Shown: positions 16,203-26,058, counted from the first letter of the stretch. The stretch: 43,318 bases of DNA from JBBIOU01 sp037443205 (GCA_037443205.1 JBBIOU010000027.1:1-43318), one strand, 5' to 3'. Notes: generated by a model not told the origin, from the sequence alone. A program made the numbers and translations.

Positions 16203-17162
16203 TTAATTTTCTCTATTCAATAAATTCTCGGCTAATTGATAGAGTTCTTTTTTATTTTCTTCTGGAACGTTTATTTGTTTTAAACAATTTAAGGAAGACT
16301 GATAGTAATTGTTTATTATATCTTTAATATACTTACTTACCTGTGCTTTTTCAAATAAACTTAAAACCAACTCTACTTTATTACCAATGTGATTACTATT
16401 GTATAATTTACATAAAGTTTGTTTATCGGGTTCAGGTAAATTATTTAAGGCATATATATATAAACATGTTTTTTTATTACTTAAAATATCTCCACCGGTT
16501 TGTTTACCAAATTTTTGCGCATTACCGTAAGCATCTAAATAATCATCCATTATTTGAAAAGCAATGCCTAAATAAATTCCAAATTCATAAATTAGTTGTG
16601 CCTGTTGTTGGGGTGCATTAGCAAGCATAGCTCCTGATTTGAGTGCTGCTGCAGGTAATACGGCAGTTTTTAGCGTAATCATTTTAATATATGCTTCTTC
16701 CGTAACAGTTTGTGTATTTTCAAAATCAATATCTAATTGTTGACCCTCGCATACTTCAACAGCCGTTTGATTAAAAAGATTAAGTAAATCAGGTAAAATG
16801 TGGTGCTCGCATTGTGCAAGCAATTTATACGCCTCGATAATTAACACATCGCCTGAGAGTAAGGCTGTATTCAAGTTCCATTTTTCGTGCAAAGTTGGTT
16901 TACCTCTTCGCAAGGGAGCATTATCCATAATATCATCGTGCGCTAAAGTAAAGTTGTGAAAAAATTCGAATGCGAGCGCTTGCGGTAATATTTTGTGTAT
17001 CTCAGCACCAAACATTTTTCCGCTCAGTAATAATAAGAGTGGGCGCATACGCTTACCACCTAATTCCATTAAGTAAGAAGCCGGTTGGTATAGCGCTTTG
17101 GGTTCGTTGGGGAAAGGATAATTTTTTATTTGCTTTTCGATAAGCTCAAGGTAGTGATTCAT
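16203..17162 (-). CDS. Polyprenyl (isoprenyl diphosphate) synthase
   Basis: 319-aa trans-isoprenyl diphosphate synthase that condenses isopentenyl diphosphate onto allylic diphosphates. GGKRMRP (about 35-41), the first aspartate-rich motif DDIMD (76-80) and the second, QIMDDYLDAYG, are intact. Phe71, five residues before the first Asp, is a bulky residue at a known chain-length position and favours a short product (C15-C20), but this is an inference. The gene begins two bases after the stop of the thymidylyltransferase gene and ends the minus-strand cluster. Confidence 0.93.
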   Translation of the reverse strand: MNHYLELIEKQIKNYPFPNEPKALYQPASYLMELGGKRMRPLLLLLSGKMFGAEIHKILPQALAFEFFHNFTLAHDDIMDNAPLRRGKPTLHEKWNLNTALLSGDVLIIEAYKLLAQCEHHILPDLLNLFNQTAVEVCEGQQLDIDFENTQTVTEEAYIKMITLKTAVLPAAALKSGAMLANAPQQQAQLIYEFGIYLGIAFQIMDDYLDAYGNAQKFGKQTGGDILSNKKTCLYIYALNNLPEPDKQTLCKLYNSNHIGNKVELVLSLFEKAQVSKYIKDIINNYYQSSLNCLKQINVPEENKKELYQLAENLLNREN

Positions 17163-17164
17163 TG

Positions 17165-18025
17165 TTATTTTAAAAGATTAAGTAAATATGTACCATATCC
17201 GCTTTTGGTAAGCGGTTCTGCTATTTGTTGCAATTGAGCAGCAGTAATATAACCCATTTTATAGGCTACTTCTTCTATGCATCCTATTTTAAGTCCTTGT
17301 CTGTCTTCAATAACCTGAACAAATTGTGCTGCCTGCATAAGCGAATGAAAGGTGCCGGTATCTAACCAAGCTGTTCCTCTGTCTAACACAGATACTTTTA
17401 ATTTGTTTTGTTTAAGATAAACTTTGTTAACATCGGTTATTTCGTATTCTCCGCGGGCACTGGGTTTTAAATTTTTGGCAATTTCTATTACCGAGTTGTC
17501 GTAAAAATACAATCCCGGTACTGCATAATTTGATTTGGGTTGTTTAGGTTTTTCTTCGATAGATAATACATTCATATCTTTATCAAACTCAACTACCCCA
17601 TAACGCTCGGGGTCGCTTACATGATAGGCAAAAACAACTCCCCCATCGGGATTATTGAGTTTTTGTAAGTTTCTGCCCATACCTACACCATAAAATATAT
17701 TATCGCCCAATATCAACGAAACTTTGTCGTTACCTATAAATTTTTCTCCTATCACAAAAGCCTGTGCCAGTCCGTTAGGCACTTGTTGTTCAGCATAAGA
17801 AAATGTACAACCCAATCGCGAGCCATCGCCCAGTAATTTTTTAAAATGAGGTAAATCGTGCGGGGTAGAAATAATTAATATTTCGCGTATTCCTGCACTC
17901 ATCAGGGTAGATAACGGATAATAAATCATCGGTTTATCATATACGGGCATTAGCTGTTTACTAACGGCTAAAGTTAGCGGATGCAGGCGTGTACCCGAGC
18001 CTCCTGCTAATATTATTCCTTTCAT
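17165..18025 (-). CDS. rfbA: Glucose-1-phosphate thymidylyltransferase
   Basis: 286-aa nucleotidyltransferase forming dTDP-glucose from dTTP and glucose 1-phosphate, the first step of dTDP-L-rhamnose and related sugar synthesis. The N-terminal signature GIILAGGSGTRLHPLT binds nucleotide; LGDNIFYG carries the metal-binding Asp; EEKPKQPKSNYAVPGLYFYD and DRGTAWLDTGTFHSL are family landmarks. Length is normal. The partner genes rfbB, rfbC and rfbD are not in this window, so they must be elsewhere if the rhamnose pathway is complete. Fifteen bases separate it from the upstream exporter gene. Confidence 0.96.
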   Translation of the reverse strand: MKGIILAGGSGTRLHPLTLAVSKQLMPVYDKPMIYYPLSTLMSAGIREILIISTPHDLPHFKKLLGDGSRLGCTFSYAEQQVPNGLAQAFVIGEKFIGNDKVSLILGDNIFYGVGMGRNLQKLNNPDGGVVFAYHVSDPERYGVVEFDKDMNVLSIEEKPKQPKSNYAVPGLYFYDNSVIEIAKNLKPSARGEYEITDVNKVYLKQNKLKVSVLDRGTAWLDTGTFHSLMQAAQFVQVIEDRQGLKIGCIEEVAYKMGYITAAQLQQIAEPLTKSGYGTYLLNLLK

Positions 18026-18040
18026 AGTTGCAAAAAAATA

Positions 18041-20683
18041 TTATTCATTTGGGTATTCATTGTTTTTTCTTACTATAATCTCGCTGAGCTCTTCATCTAT
18101 TTCTTCGTCAAAAATTTCTATGTACGGTTCCTGAAATGCTTTTGTAGTAACCCATTTATCTAAACTCATTAAAAGTGCAGGTAAAATTACCAAATTACAG
18201 AGCATTGCCACAGCTAATGTAATTGATACCAATAAACCCAAAGCTTTTGTGCCCCCAAATTCGGAAAGTGTAAACATACTGAATCCAAAAAACAAAACAA
18301 TCGAAGTATATATCATACTTACTCCGGTTTCTCTGATTGAAAGTTCGGCTGCTTGTCTGATAGAGATACCTGTTTTTAATTCCTGACGGTATTTGGCCAG
18401 ATAATGTATGGCATCATCTACGGATATTCCTAATGCGATACTAAATACAAGTATGGTAGAAGGTTTAATTGGGATATTAAAAAATCCCATCAATGCTGCC
18501 GTAATAATAAGGGGGATAATGTTAGGTAACAAGGAAATAATAACCATTCTGAAAGAACGAAATAAAATTGACATAACTACCGAAATGCAGATAACAGCAA
18601 AAAACAAACTGGTAAGCAAATTTACAACCAGATAATGTGTACCTTTTGCATACACTACACTAATACCTGTAAAAACAAAATCGTAGGTTGTTTCATCAAT
18701 TGCTTGTTTTAATTGTTGAGTATTACTGTTATTAATAAGCAAATCAGTGTTAGCATCAAGTTCTAATTCTCTTAATGAGTCTCCGGCAGCAACAATGTTA
18801 ACCAAGGCATTTAATACACGTGGGTTTTCATCTAGCAATAAATGAATTAACGAATCTTTTTGAGTAGTCGAATTATGTTTTTCAATGAGTAACATTAAAG
18901 AGTCTATACTTTTTCTTTCGGGGTTTAAAATACTGTCGAGTATGGGTATTAATTTTTGTTCTACGGCTTCCAGTTGATAGGTTCCTAAATCTTTTATGTT
19001 GAGGGTAATTCGCAGGCGTGTTTCTGTACTGTCTAAAAATCCTTTAATACCTGCTTTGCTTTTTTCTTTAGAAAGGTTGTCTATATAGGGTTTTAAAAAG
19101 CTGCGGTCACGCTTGCTGATAAATTGATATTTTTCGGGGTCGCCATTATAAAATGCCTGGTTAAGCATTTTTACGGCATCAGCCAGAGAGAGCGATTTTG
19201 AAAATATGCTGTCGGATTGTAATATTTGTTGAATATCGTTTACTTTTTTAAGCGTGGATTCTTTTAAGGCTTGTCCTTTCTTTTTGGTATTAATAATAAT
19301 TTCGAAAGGCACCATACCGCCAAAATTATTTTCTATAAAAATTAAATCTTGTGTGGCTCGTGCATGTTGAGGTAAGTCTTCGGTAATTTTGCCGGTAATC
19401 TGCATTTTTGAAATGCCCCATAGGCTAAGTAAAATAATGCATGTAGTTGATATGTAAACGATTTTTCTTTTTCGGGTTGCTAAAAGCACAAGCATTTCTA
19501 TAATCCATTCTATCCACTTTTTATTGAGGTGTTTGGTATGTTTTACCGAAGGCGGTTTCATATAACTGAATACAATAGGTAAAATAATTATAGAAAGGAA
19601 AAACAAGGCCATAACATTGACAGAAGCTACAATGCCAAATTCCACCAATTTATCGCTGCGGGTAATTATAAAGGTGGCAAATCCTAAAGCTGTGGTAGCA
19701 TTGGTCATAAATGTAGCTGCACCAATTTTATGAATTACCAGAGTGAGCGACTTAAATTTATTAAACGATTTGGTATATTCCTGATGATATTTGGTAATGA
19801 TGTAAATACAATTAGGTATGGCAATCACTATCATCAACGGTGGTACCAATGCCATTAATTGCGATACTTCGTAGCCTAATAGACCCATGGTGCCAAACGA
19901 CCAGCATGCACCAATAAGTACTACAGTTAAACAAACCAACACGATGCGCATGGATTTGAAAAAAATAAAAATGATGATAGATGTAACGAGAGCTGCAAGC
20001 AATAGCGACATTTTAAGTTCGCGCTGTAAAGTGTGATAAAACGTATCGCGAATGTAAGGCATACCCGAATAATGCATGGCACCCAATAAGGGAGTGTATG
20101 AATCGGCAATTTGAGTAATTTCTTTGATAACGGGGCCGCGTTTATCAGAATTAAATTTTGCCGGATTGATAAATACTGTCATTAATGAAACATGGCTGCT
20201 ATCGTTGTATAGTAATCCTTTAAAAAAGGGGTAGGATTTTATTACTTGTTCTATACTGTCAACTTCGGTTTGCGTGAGTTGATTTTTATTAATCAGCGGT
20301 TTGAGGTAAAATTTTTTCAGCGAATCATCTTTGGCAAGCACATACATGTGTGCTACCGAAAATACCGAATCTACTCCGTTTATTTTTTTTATTTTTTTTC
20401 CTAATTCGCGCCAGGCATTAAAATGCTCGACAGTATATAGTTTGTCATCATCAATACCAATAACCATTACCATGCCGTCTTCTCCAAATCGGTTTTTCAT
20501 GTCCTGATGTATTTTTATCAGGGTGTCGCTATTGGGCAACATCGATCCGAATGTGTGATTAAGTTTTATGCGTGTAGCTGCCATGTAACTCCAAAAGGCA
20601 GTTATTAAAAGAATTGCCAGGAGCATCCATACACGATTGCGCAATATCAGATAGGCAGTATTTATCCAAAAATGCTTAAACAT
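18041..20683 (-). CDS. RND/MMPL-family exporter
   Basis: 880-aa inner-membrane transporter with the duplicated RND plan: one N-terminal membrane helix (about 18-34), a large periplasmic loop, a five-helix bundle (about 225-375), a sixth helix near 405, a second periplasmic loop, and another five-helix bundle (about 690-855). GISVDDAIHYLAKYRQE in the second bundle resembles the GxxxDYxxF-type proton-relay segment of MMPL proteins. The acidic tail is cytoplasmic. Substrate unknown; hopanoid or lipid export is a common assignment for this group but is not shown here. A -7 box lies just upstream. Confidence 0.88.
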   Translation of the reverse strand: MFKHFWINTAYLILRNRVWMLLAILLITAFWSYMAATRIKLNHTFGSMLPNSDTLIKIHQDMKNRFGEDGMVMVIGIDDDKLYTVEHFNAWRELGKKIKKINGVDSVFSVAHMYVLAKDDSLKKFYLKPLINKNQLTQTEVDSIEQVIKSYPFFKGLLYNDSSHVSLMTVFINPAKFNSDKRGPVIKEITQIADSYTPLLGAMHYSGMPYIRDTFYHTLQRELKMSLLLAALVTSIIIFIFFKSMRIVLVCLTVVLIGACWSFGTMGLLGYEVSQLMALVPPLMIVIAIPNCIYIITKYHQEYTKSFNKFKSLTLVIHKIGAATFMTNATTALGFATFIITRSDKLVEFGIVASVNVMALFFLSIIILPIVFSYMKPPSVKHTKHLNKKWIEWIIEMLVLLATRKRKIVYISTTCIILLSLWGISKMQITGKITEDLPQHARATQDLIFIENNFGGMVPFEIIINTKKKGQALKESTLKKVNDIQQILQSDSIFSKSLSLADAVKMLNQAFYNGDPEKYQFISKRDRSFLKPYIDNLSKEKSKAGIKGFLDSTETRLRITLNIKDLGTYQLEAVEQKLIPILDSILNPERKSIDSLMLLIEKHNSTTQKDSLIHLLLDENPRVLNALVNIVAAGDSLRELELDANTDLLINNSNTQQLKQAIDETTYDFVFTGISVVYAKGTHYLVVNLLTSLFFAVICISVVMSILFRSFRMVIISLLPNIIPLIITAALMGFFNIPIKPSTILVFSIALGISVDDAIHYLAKYRQELKTGISIRQAAELSIRETGVSMIYTSIVLFFGFSMFTLSEFGGTKALGLLVSITLAVAMLCNLVILPALLMSLDKWVTTKAFQEPYIEIFDEEIDEELSEIIVRKNNEYPNE

Positions 20684-20693
20684 ATATAGGGTA

Positions 20694-20701
20694 CAAACTT
20701 A
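20694..20701 (-). promoter_or_regulatory. -7 promoter box for the RND exporter operon
   Basis: TAAGTTTG on the minus strand matches TAnnTTTG and ends 10 bases before the exporter ATG (20683), predicting a leader of only about five bases. It lies in an 84-base gap, so the exporter, rfbA and polyprenyl synthase genes can be transcribed apart from rsgA. Confidence 0.45.
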
Positions 20702-20767
20702 ATAACTTAATGGTGTATAAAAAATAATTTTTTTTATTACTTAAATACTTTACAAATTGTGTGCTTA

Positions 20768-21706
20768 TTAATATCCTTTACCCCTGTATGTTTCCTCTTC
20801 GTCATCATAATATATGCTTAAATAATTTTCATATCGTGCTTGCCAGATGTGGCCTTGTTGCAAGGCTTGCTTTACCGCGCAAGCAGGTTCATTTATATGT
20901 GTACAATTATTAAAACGGCATTGATGCATCAACTTACGCATCTCAGGAAAAAAATGCGACAGTTCTGTTTTATCCATATCAATAACTCCAAAACCTTTGA
21001 TACCCGGTGTATCAATAATTCGGGTATTATTATTCAAATCAAACATTTCGGCAAAGGTGGTGGTGTGTTGGCCTTTTAAATGATAATCGGATATTTCTCC
21101 TACGCGCACATTTAACTGCGGATTTAAGGCATTTATAACACTTGATTTACCAACACCGGAATTTCCGCTTAACAAAACTGTTTTAAAACTAAATGCCTGT
21201 GCAAGCTCTTGCAAAGATTTTGGGTGGCTTACAGAAGTTTGCATACATGGATAACCTATGTTGGTGTATTGTTTTATAAGTGCTTGTATTACCTGATTTT
21301 CTTCGGCATTATAAATATCGGTTTTGTGAAACAATATCAACACCGGTATGGCATAAGCTTCGGCTGTTACCAAAAATCGGTCTATGAATCCCAAAGGTGT
21401 TTCGGGGTTTTTTATGGTAAAAAACAATACGGCTAAATCAATATTTGAAGCGATAATATGTGCCTGCCTGGAAAGGTTTACCGATTTGCGGATGATGTAG
21501 TTTTTTCGTGGTAATACTTCACTGATGGTGCCTGTAAAGTTGTGGTTATCTGCTATAATATTTACTTCATCACCTACTACAACAGGGTTGGTAGTTTTGA
21601 TGTTTTTTATTCGCAAATTACCTTTTATGGTGCAGTAATAAAAAACATTATTATCTGTTTTTACCACATAATTGCTTCCGGTTGATTTATAAACTACGCC
21701 TTTCAT
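20768..21706 (-). CDS. rsgA: Ribosome small-subunit-dependent GTPase A
   Basis: 312-aa circularly permuted GTPase acting in late 30S subunit maturation. An N-terminal OB-fold (about 1-70) precedes the permuted G motifs: G4 FHKTDI, then G1 GNSGVGKSSVINAL, then G3 DTPGIKGFG. The C-terminal zinc knuckle is visible as CRFNNCTHINEPAC. All features are intact. It starts three bases after the stop of the upstream helical-protein gene, so it is likely co-transcribed with it. Confidence 0.96.
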   Translation of the reverse strand: MKGVVYKSTGSNYVVKTDNNVFYYCTIKGNLRIKNIKTTNPVVVGDEVNIIADNHNFTGTISEVLPRKNYIIRKSVNLSRQAHIIASNIDLAVLFFTIKNPETPLGFIDRFLVTAEAYAIPVLILFHKTDIYNAEENQVIQALIKQYTNIGYPCMQTSVSHPKSLQELAQAFSFKTVLLSGNSGVGKSSVINALNPQLNVRVGEISDYHLKGQHTTTFAEMFDLNNNTRIIDTPGIKGFGVIDMDKTELSHFFPEMRKLMHQCRFNNCTHINEPACAVKQALQQGHIWQARYENYLSIYYDDEEETYRGKGY

Positions 21707-21709
21707 GTT

Positions 21710-23218
21710 TTATACCGATGCAATATTTACTGAGTAGTAGGCACATAATTCTTTTAATATTTTATAGGTAGGTGTAAGTTGTTGTTTTAGTTGAGCATGC
21801 CATAATATTTCCTGCAACTTATCTTTGTATTGCTCGCGCTCTGTTAATAACCATTGTGTAACGTAATAAAATCCTTTGATAGTTAAATCGTTTTCTTCTA
21901 TTTTTGCTTTACCTGATGTAAGTTTTTCATATCTGCGATAACATTCAATTACTTCGTTATATTTACCAAGGGAAAAATATCCTATCAACAAGTTAACAAA
22001 AAGCGAATCGTAAAGTTTTTGAAACGGTATTTGCTGATAATTAATAAGCAATCCTTCTATTATTTTTACGGCTTTTTGAATTGATTCTTTTCCGCTTAGC
22101 AACAATAAGGCACAGTATATATTATTAATACTGATAAATTTAACATGGTTTTGTGTGTTTTCAATTTGTTTAAGGGTTTTTTCGCAAAGTTTAATGGCTT
22201 CATCTATACCTATTCGGGCTGCTTCAGGAATTTTGTAACGATAATCTTCTTTGTAGGTGATGCAATAATTAGTTAAAAAATAACTGGCCTGAATACCCAA
22301 TGAAACTATTTCGGCTGTGTTTAGATGGGTTGCCCAGAACCGAAGTTGATTCCATTTTTTAGTGAAGCGCATGGCTTCTTTTTGTACTTCTTCCTGGCTC
22401 AATGTATGTATTACATGTTTTAAATTCAGATAATCAATGTTGATAAAAATATCATCTACATAGGGTATAATAACAAAACTATTTTTTTCGAGTTCTTTGA
22501 TTAATGCGTATAACTGTTGTTTTACTTCGGGGGTATAGTAATTTTTATCATCTAAAAAACTGCTTGTAAAGCATGCTCCGTAGCGTGCCAATATTCTTAC
22601 TGCGGCAGAGGGGTGTTTGTAGTATTGTTCAAAGTATCTTATGTGTTTTTGGGTATTGGGTTGGGTAATAGTTTTTTTATCTTTAAAATTTAAATTTTTT
22701 CGGATATATAAAAGAATTTCGTTGACCGATAATTCATATTGTGTATACTCATTTAGTTTTTCCAGGTTTTTAATGGCCTGCGAACGCTTTTCCAAAGCTA
22801 CTTCGTAAGCAGAATATAATTTTAAAACCGGCAACAGGGTGTTGTAATCTTCAGTTTTTTCGGCCAGGTCGAGTAGTATTTCCGTAAAGAAAAGCGCATC
22901 TTGTGTTTTGCCGGCAGTAATAAGTTCATTTATTTTAAGCAAATTGTGTTGTAAATAATTGGGATATCTGCGCGATAAAAAAGCAGATAAACCAAAAGTA
23001 AAATGTGCTAATTGAAAAAATTTTTTTCGTGTTTTCTCTGTGGTATCACCATATATTTTTACACATAAAACCTGGCTATCGGGTTGTTCTACACCATAGC
23101 GCTCTATTTGTTCTATTAACTGCAGAGGCAACTTAAAAGCATTTTCATCCAAATATTTTTTAAACTCGTTAAGTTGTTTGTTTTGTGTAAGCAGGACTAA
23201 TTTTTGAATGGTAAGCAT
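21710..23218 (-). CDS. Uncharacterised helical-repeat protein
   Basis: 502-aa soluble protein not recognised as a named family. The sequence is almost entirely predicted alpha-helical, with repeating hydrophobic patterns and several 30-40-residue helical pairs resembling TPR-like solenoids (for example in 120-160 and 370-430). No signal peptide, membrane segment or catalytic motif is visible. It lies three bases from both neighbours, between the metzincin protease gene and rsgA, implying co-transcription but not a shared task. A scaffold or interaction role is only a guess from the fold pattern. Confidence 0.75.
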   Translation of the reverse strand: MLTIQKLVLLTQNKQLNEFKKYLDENAFKLPLQLIEQIERYGVEQPDSQVLCVKIYGDTTEKTRKKFFQLAHFTFGLSAFLSRRYPNYLQHNLLKINELITAGKTQDALFFTEILLDLAEKTEDYNTLLPVLKLYSAYEVALEKRSQAIKNLEKLNEYTQYELSVNEILLYIRKNLNFKDKKTITQPNTQKHIRYFEQYYKHPSAAVRILARYGACFTSSFLDDKNYYTPEVKQQLYALIKELEKNSFVIIPYVDDIFINIDYLNLKHVIHTLSQEEVQKEAMRFTKKWNQLRFWATHLNTAEIVSLGIQASYFLTNYCITYKEDYRYKIPEAARIGIDEAIKLCEKTLKQIENTQNHVKFISINNIYCALLLLSGKESIQKAVKIIEGLLINYQQIPFQKLYDSLFVNLLIGYFSLGKYNEVIECYRRYEKLTSGKAKIEENDLTIKGFYYVTQWLLTEREQYKDKLQEILWHAQLKQQLTPTYKILKELCAYYSVNIASV

Positions 23219-23221
23219 ATC

Positions 23222-24628
23222 TTAATTATTGTTTACAACAAATTCCATTTTTCCTCCGTTTACAAATTCAACTTTTCCTCTTTTTTTGGATGGCTTAAGC
23301 GATTTGTATCCGGATGTAAATTTTTTGCAATATACAATTCCATTCCATTGTTTGCCGCATAAATTTGTAATAGTGGTATTGTTTACTATTAATTTGGCTT
23401 TATCTTCGATGTAAATGGTTACCCCTGCTGCCAATGCAAGTTGACAATTTACGGTAAGTTTTTTACGTTTTCTGATAACGATATCCTTATTTATTGCCAT
23501 GGCTCTGTTCCATTCGGTATTATAAAATATATCTACTATTTCATTGGGTTGATAATCGCACAAGGTGGTGGTTTTAATCAGTTCTGATCGGGTTGTATAG
23601 TTTTTATGGATATATGCAATTTGTTTGGGTGATAAATATCTTCTGCATTTGTTGTATCCCATAATGTTATTCGAAACAGCTATGCTATCGCAATCGTCAA
23701 AACCGAACTTGTCTGTTTTGGGCAGATCGTCAAATTGCGGAAAATTAGTATGAGATAATCCCAAACAATGTCCCAGTTCGTGAGCTACCAACTGCGCCAA
23801 TGCCCATACTCCGCTTAAATGGTATTTTGATAAATTAAAATAAAAAGGCGATGGGCCACAACCAAAAGTTGCAACATCCGAACTTGCTCCTGTATAAAAA
23901 AAATGAATGTAGTTTTTATCTTCTTTTGCAATTTTTTTCCATAAATCATCTAAACAATTTTTATCTTGTAATGCTGTGTAAGTAAGTTTAGTTTTATCGG
24001 TTGGGATGATTTTTTCTTTTACTTTTATAAAAGTTTTTTTATTGTTAAAATATACTGAATCTATATTGTAAGGCAGGTTATCATTATCAATAGTTTTATA
24101 TAAAAGTTTTACAGCCTGATTTTTAAATCTCCATACATGATGTCCGGCAATGATAAATGTATTGTGCTGCACATCGATGCTATCTATTGCAATGGGAAAC
24201 GGGCTATCGGTTACTTCGGCTATTCCTTTTCTGTCCCAAAGTACTGAGTCCTCATAAAAATATATACCGCATAATGCAAATTCAACTTTAGCATCTTTGA
24301 TAAAGGGGATTTCTTTATCGGGTTTAAGGGTAGGTGGCTCTAAGCTGCGATAAAAAGAATTTATCCACTGAAATTGTGTTTTTATAAAATCTGTATCCTT
24401 TACTGTTAAATTACGAGGGTCTTTTTTACTATACTGTATAACGTGTATTTTAACTTTAACCTGTATCAGCGGGCTGTTTTCATCGGGGTAATAATTTTCT
24501 AAATCACCATAACAAGTGTTTGACTGAGCAAGTAAATTATTATGATTGGTTGTATAGTTACATAGCACACAAAAGATATGTATAAATATTTGATATAAAA
24601 CTTTATGATTAAATAATTTTAGTTTCAT
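23222..24628 (-). CDS. Exported metzincin-type zinc metalloprotease
   Basis: 468-aa protein. From ATG 24628 it begins MKLKLFNHKVLYQIFIHIFCVLC, a signal-like hydrophobic N-terminus; an in-frame ATG at 24649 would add seven residues and weaken it. The zinc site HELGHCLGLSH (about 283-293) has all three His and the Glu, and NNIMGYNK (Met about 323) is the metzincin Met-turn. After the protease domain, a stretch KLIVNNTTITNLCGKQWNGIVYC resembles the first strands of a beta-helix found in large type IX-secreted proteins, but the protein stops about 30 residues later with no visible sorting domain, so it may be shortened. Confidence 0.82.
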   Translation of the reverse strand: MKLKLFNHKVLYQIFIHIFCVLCNYTTNHNNLLAQSNTCYGDLENYYPDENSPLIQVKVKIHVIQYSKKDPRNLTVKDTDFIKTQFQWINSFYRSLEPPTLKPDKEIPFIKDAKVEFALCGIYFYEDSVLWDRKGIAEVTDSPFPIAIDSIDVQHNTFIIAGHHVWRFKNQAVKLLYKTIDNDNLPYNIDSVYFNNKKTFIKVKEKIIPTDKTKLTYTALQDKNCLDDLWKKIAKEDKNYIHFFYTGASSDVATFGCGPSPFYFNLSKYHLSGVWALAQLVAHELGHCLGLSHTNFPQFDDLPKTDKFGFDDCDSIAVSNNIMGYNKCRRYLSPKQIAYIHKNYTTRSELIKTTTLCDYQPNEIVDIFYNTEWNRAMAINKDIVIRKRKKLTVNCQLALAAGVTIYIEDKAKLIVNNTTITNLCGKQWNGIVYCKKFTSGYKSLKPSKKRGKVEFVNGGKMEFVVNNN

Positions 24629-24662
24629 ATAACTAATTCGATCAAACATTAATAAAAAATTT

Positions 24663-25928
24663 TTACAACGGTTGCAATGAATCCAGCATGGGTTTGATAC
24701 TATCTCTAAGTTTAAAAAAATCGTTCAGATTTTGATTTTTTACCGGATCGCTCGAGAGGAATTTTTCTTTTAAATGATCTATTTGGCGGCCATTTTTCCA
24801 AAAACGAAAACATACATGCGGCCCTGTAGCTAATCCGGTAGAACCTACATAACCGATAACCTCTCCTTGCTTAACTTTTACACCGGCACGTATGCCCGAA
24901 GCAAATTTGCTCATATGTAAATAAGCAGTTTGATAGGTATTACTGTGTTTTATTTTTACATAGTTTCCGTTGTATTGCGAAAATGTAGCTGCTTCTATCA
25001 CCCCATCGCCAACTGCCATAATGGGTGTACCGGCAGGTGCAGCATAATCTGTACCCAGGTGGGCACGCCATACTTTATCTACCGGATGAAATCTTTTTAA
25101 ATTATATCCCGATGATATTCTGCTGAATTTTAATGGCGCTTTTAAAAATGCCCTGCGCATACCTTTTGCCTGCTCATCATAATAAGCATATTCGCCATCC
25201 TGTTCAAATCGAAATGCATAGTATCCCTGATTGATATTATAAAAAAATACCGCATATATTTTACCTATTCCGAATGGCGTTCCTTCTACACTTTTTTCTT
25301 CGTAAATTATTTTAAAATAATCATCCGGATACAGTTTAAAAAAGTCAATAGTCCATGCATAAATTGAAGCAATTGCTTCAGCCAACTCACCTGCCAGGTT
25401 TTCGTCATTTACCGATTTTTTGAGCGTATTTACCAAATTAGAATTTTTTACAATGATTCCGCTGATTTTTTTTATGTTTGTTGTTACCGGTCGTTGTACC
25501 CGGCTTACTTTTACATCTTGTGTAAAGTCAAATATTACATACTCTGTTTTACTCTTATCGTATATACAGTATTGTGCCTTTTTTGATGTATCGCGAATAG
25601 ATGATAAAATCATATAAGGTTTTCCGTCTGTAACAAATTTTAAAAATGCGCTATCGGCAGCCAGCATTGCTGCTTTATTTATATCCTGCTGTGAAATGCC
25701 GTGCGGAGCTAATAAATGACTTAAAGTCATCCCCGGTTTTATTGTGTCTTCAAAAACAGTAAATGTATCCAGCAAAAAACCATAAGCTATTCGCGGCACA
25801 TAAACATTCACTGTATCTGTTTTGTGTTCACTGGTAGATGTATCTTTGATATCATTACAGGAAAAAACTATAATTGTAATGCACACCCAATGAATTTTTA
25901 TCTCAAGCAATAAACTCCACACTCTCAT
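24663..25928 (-). CDS. M23-family (LytM-type) peptidase, probable lipoprotein
   Basis: 421-aa envelope protein. The N-terminus has a hydrophobic segment ending in IIVFSC (Cys24), a likely lipobox. The C-terminal LytM domain (about 280-400) has HLGTD (His290, Asp294), His338 (AYLHMS) and ATGPHVCFRFW: the catalytic His371 is present but the usual second zinc His of HxH is Cys373. Cys can bind zinc, so activity is possible; from memory this HVC variant recurs in Bacteroidota. M23 enzymes cleave peptidoglycan cross-bridges or, when degenerate, activate amidases. It is the first gene of the minus cluster; TACCTTTA at 25941-25934 (one mismatch to TAnnTTTG) may be its -7 box. Confidence 0.87.
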   Translation of the reverse strand: MRVWSLLLEIKIHWVCITIIVFSCNDIKDTSTSEHKTDTVNVYVPRIAYGFLLDTFTVFEDTIKPGMTLSHLLAPHGISQQDINKAAMLAADSAFLKFVTDGKPYMILSSIRDTSKKAQYCIYDKSKTEYVIFDFTQDVKVSRVQRPVTTNIKKISGIIVKNSNLVNTLKKSVNDENLAGELAEAIASIYAWTIDFFKLYPDDYFKIIYEEKSVEGTPFGIGKIYAVFFYNINQGYYAFRFEQDGEYAYYDEQAKGMRRAFLKAPLKFSRISSGYNLKRFHPVDKVWRAHLGTDYAAPAGTPIMAVGDGVIEAATFSQYNGNYVKIKHSNTYQTAYLHMSKFASGIRAGVKVKQGEVIGYVGSTGLATGPHVCFRFWKNGRQIDHLKEKFLSSDPVKNQNLNDFFKLRDSIKPMLDSLQPL

Positions 25929-26046
25929 GGCTTAAAGGTAAAATAAATAATAAATTGAAATATGATATAGGATAAATAATCTATTAACCGTGGTATATTA
26001 ATTACATCTATGGCATCCTATTACAGACATTTATGCGAAAAATTAG

Positions 26047-26054
26047 TAGCTTTG
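26047..26054 (+). promoter_or_regulatory. -7 promoter box for the gmd polysaccharide operon
   Basis: TAGCTTTG matches TAnnTTTG and ends only four bases before the gmd ATG (26059). With initiation 5-7 bases beyond the box, the mRNA would start at or within two bases of the AUG, a leaderless or nearly leaderless message. No -33 TTG is obvious at the expected distance. Confidence 0.45.
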
Positions 26055-26058
26055 CAGT

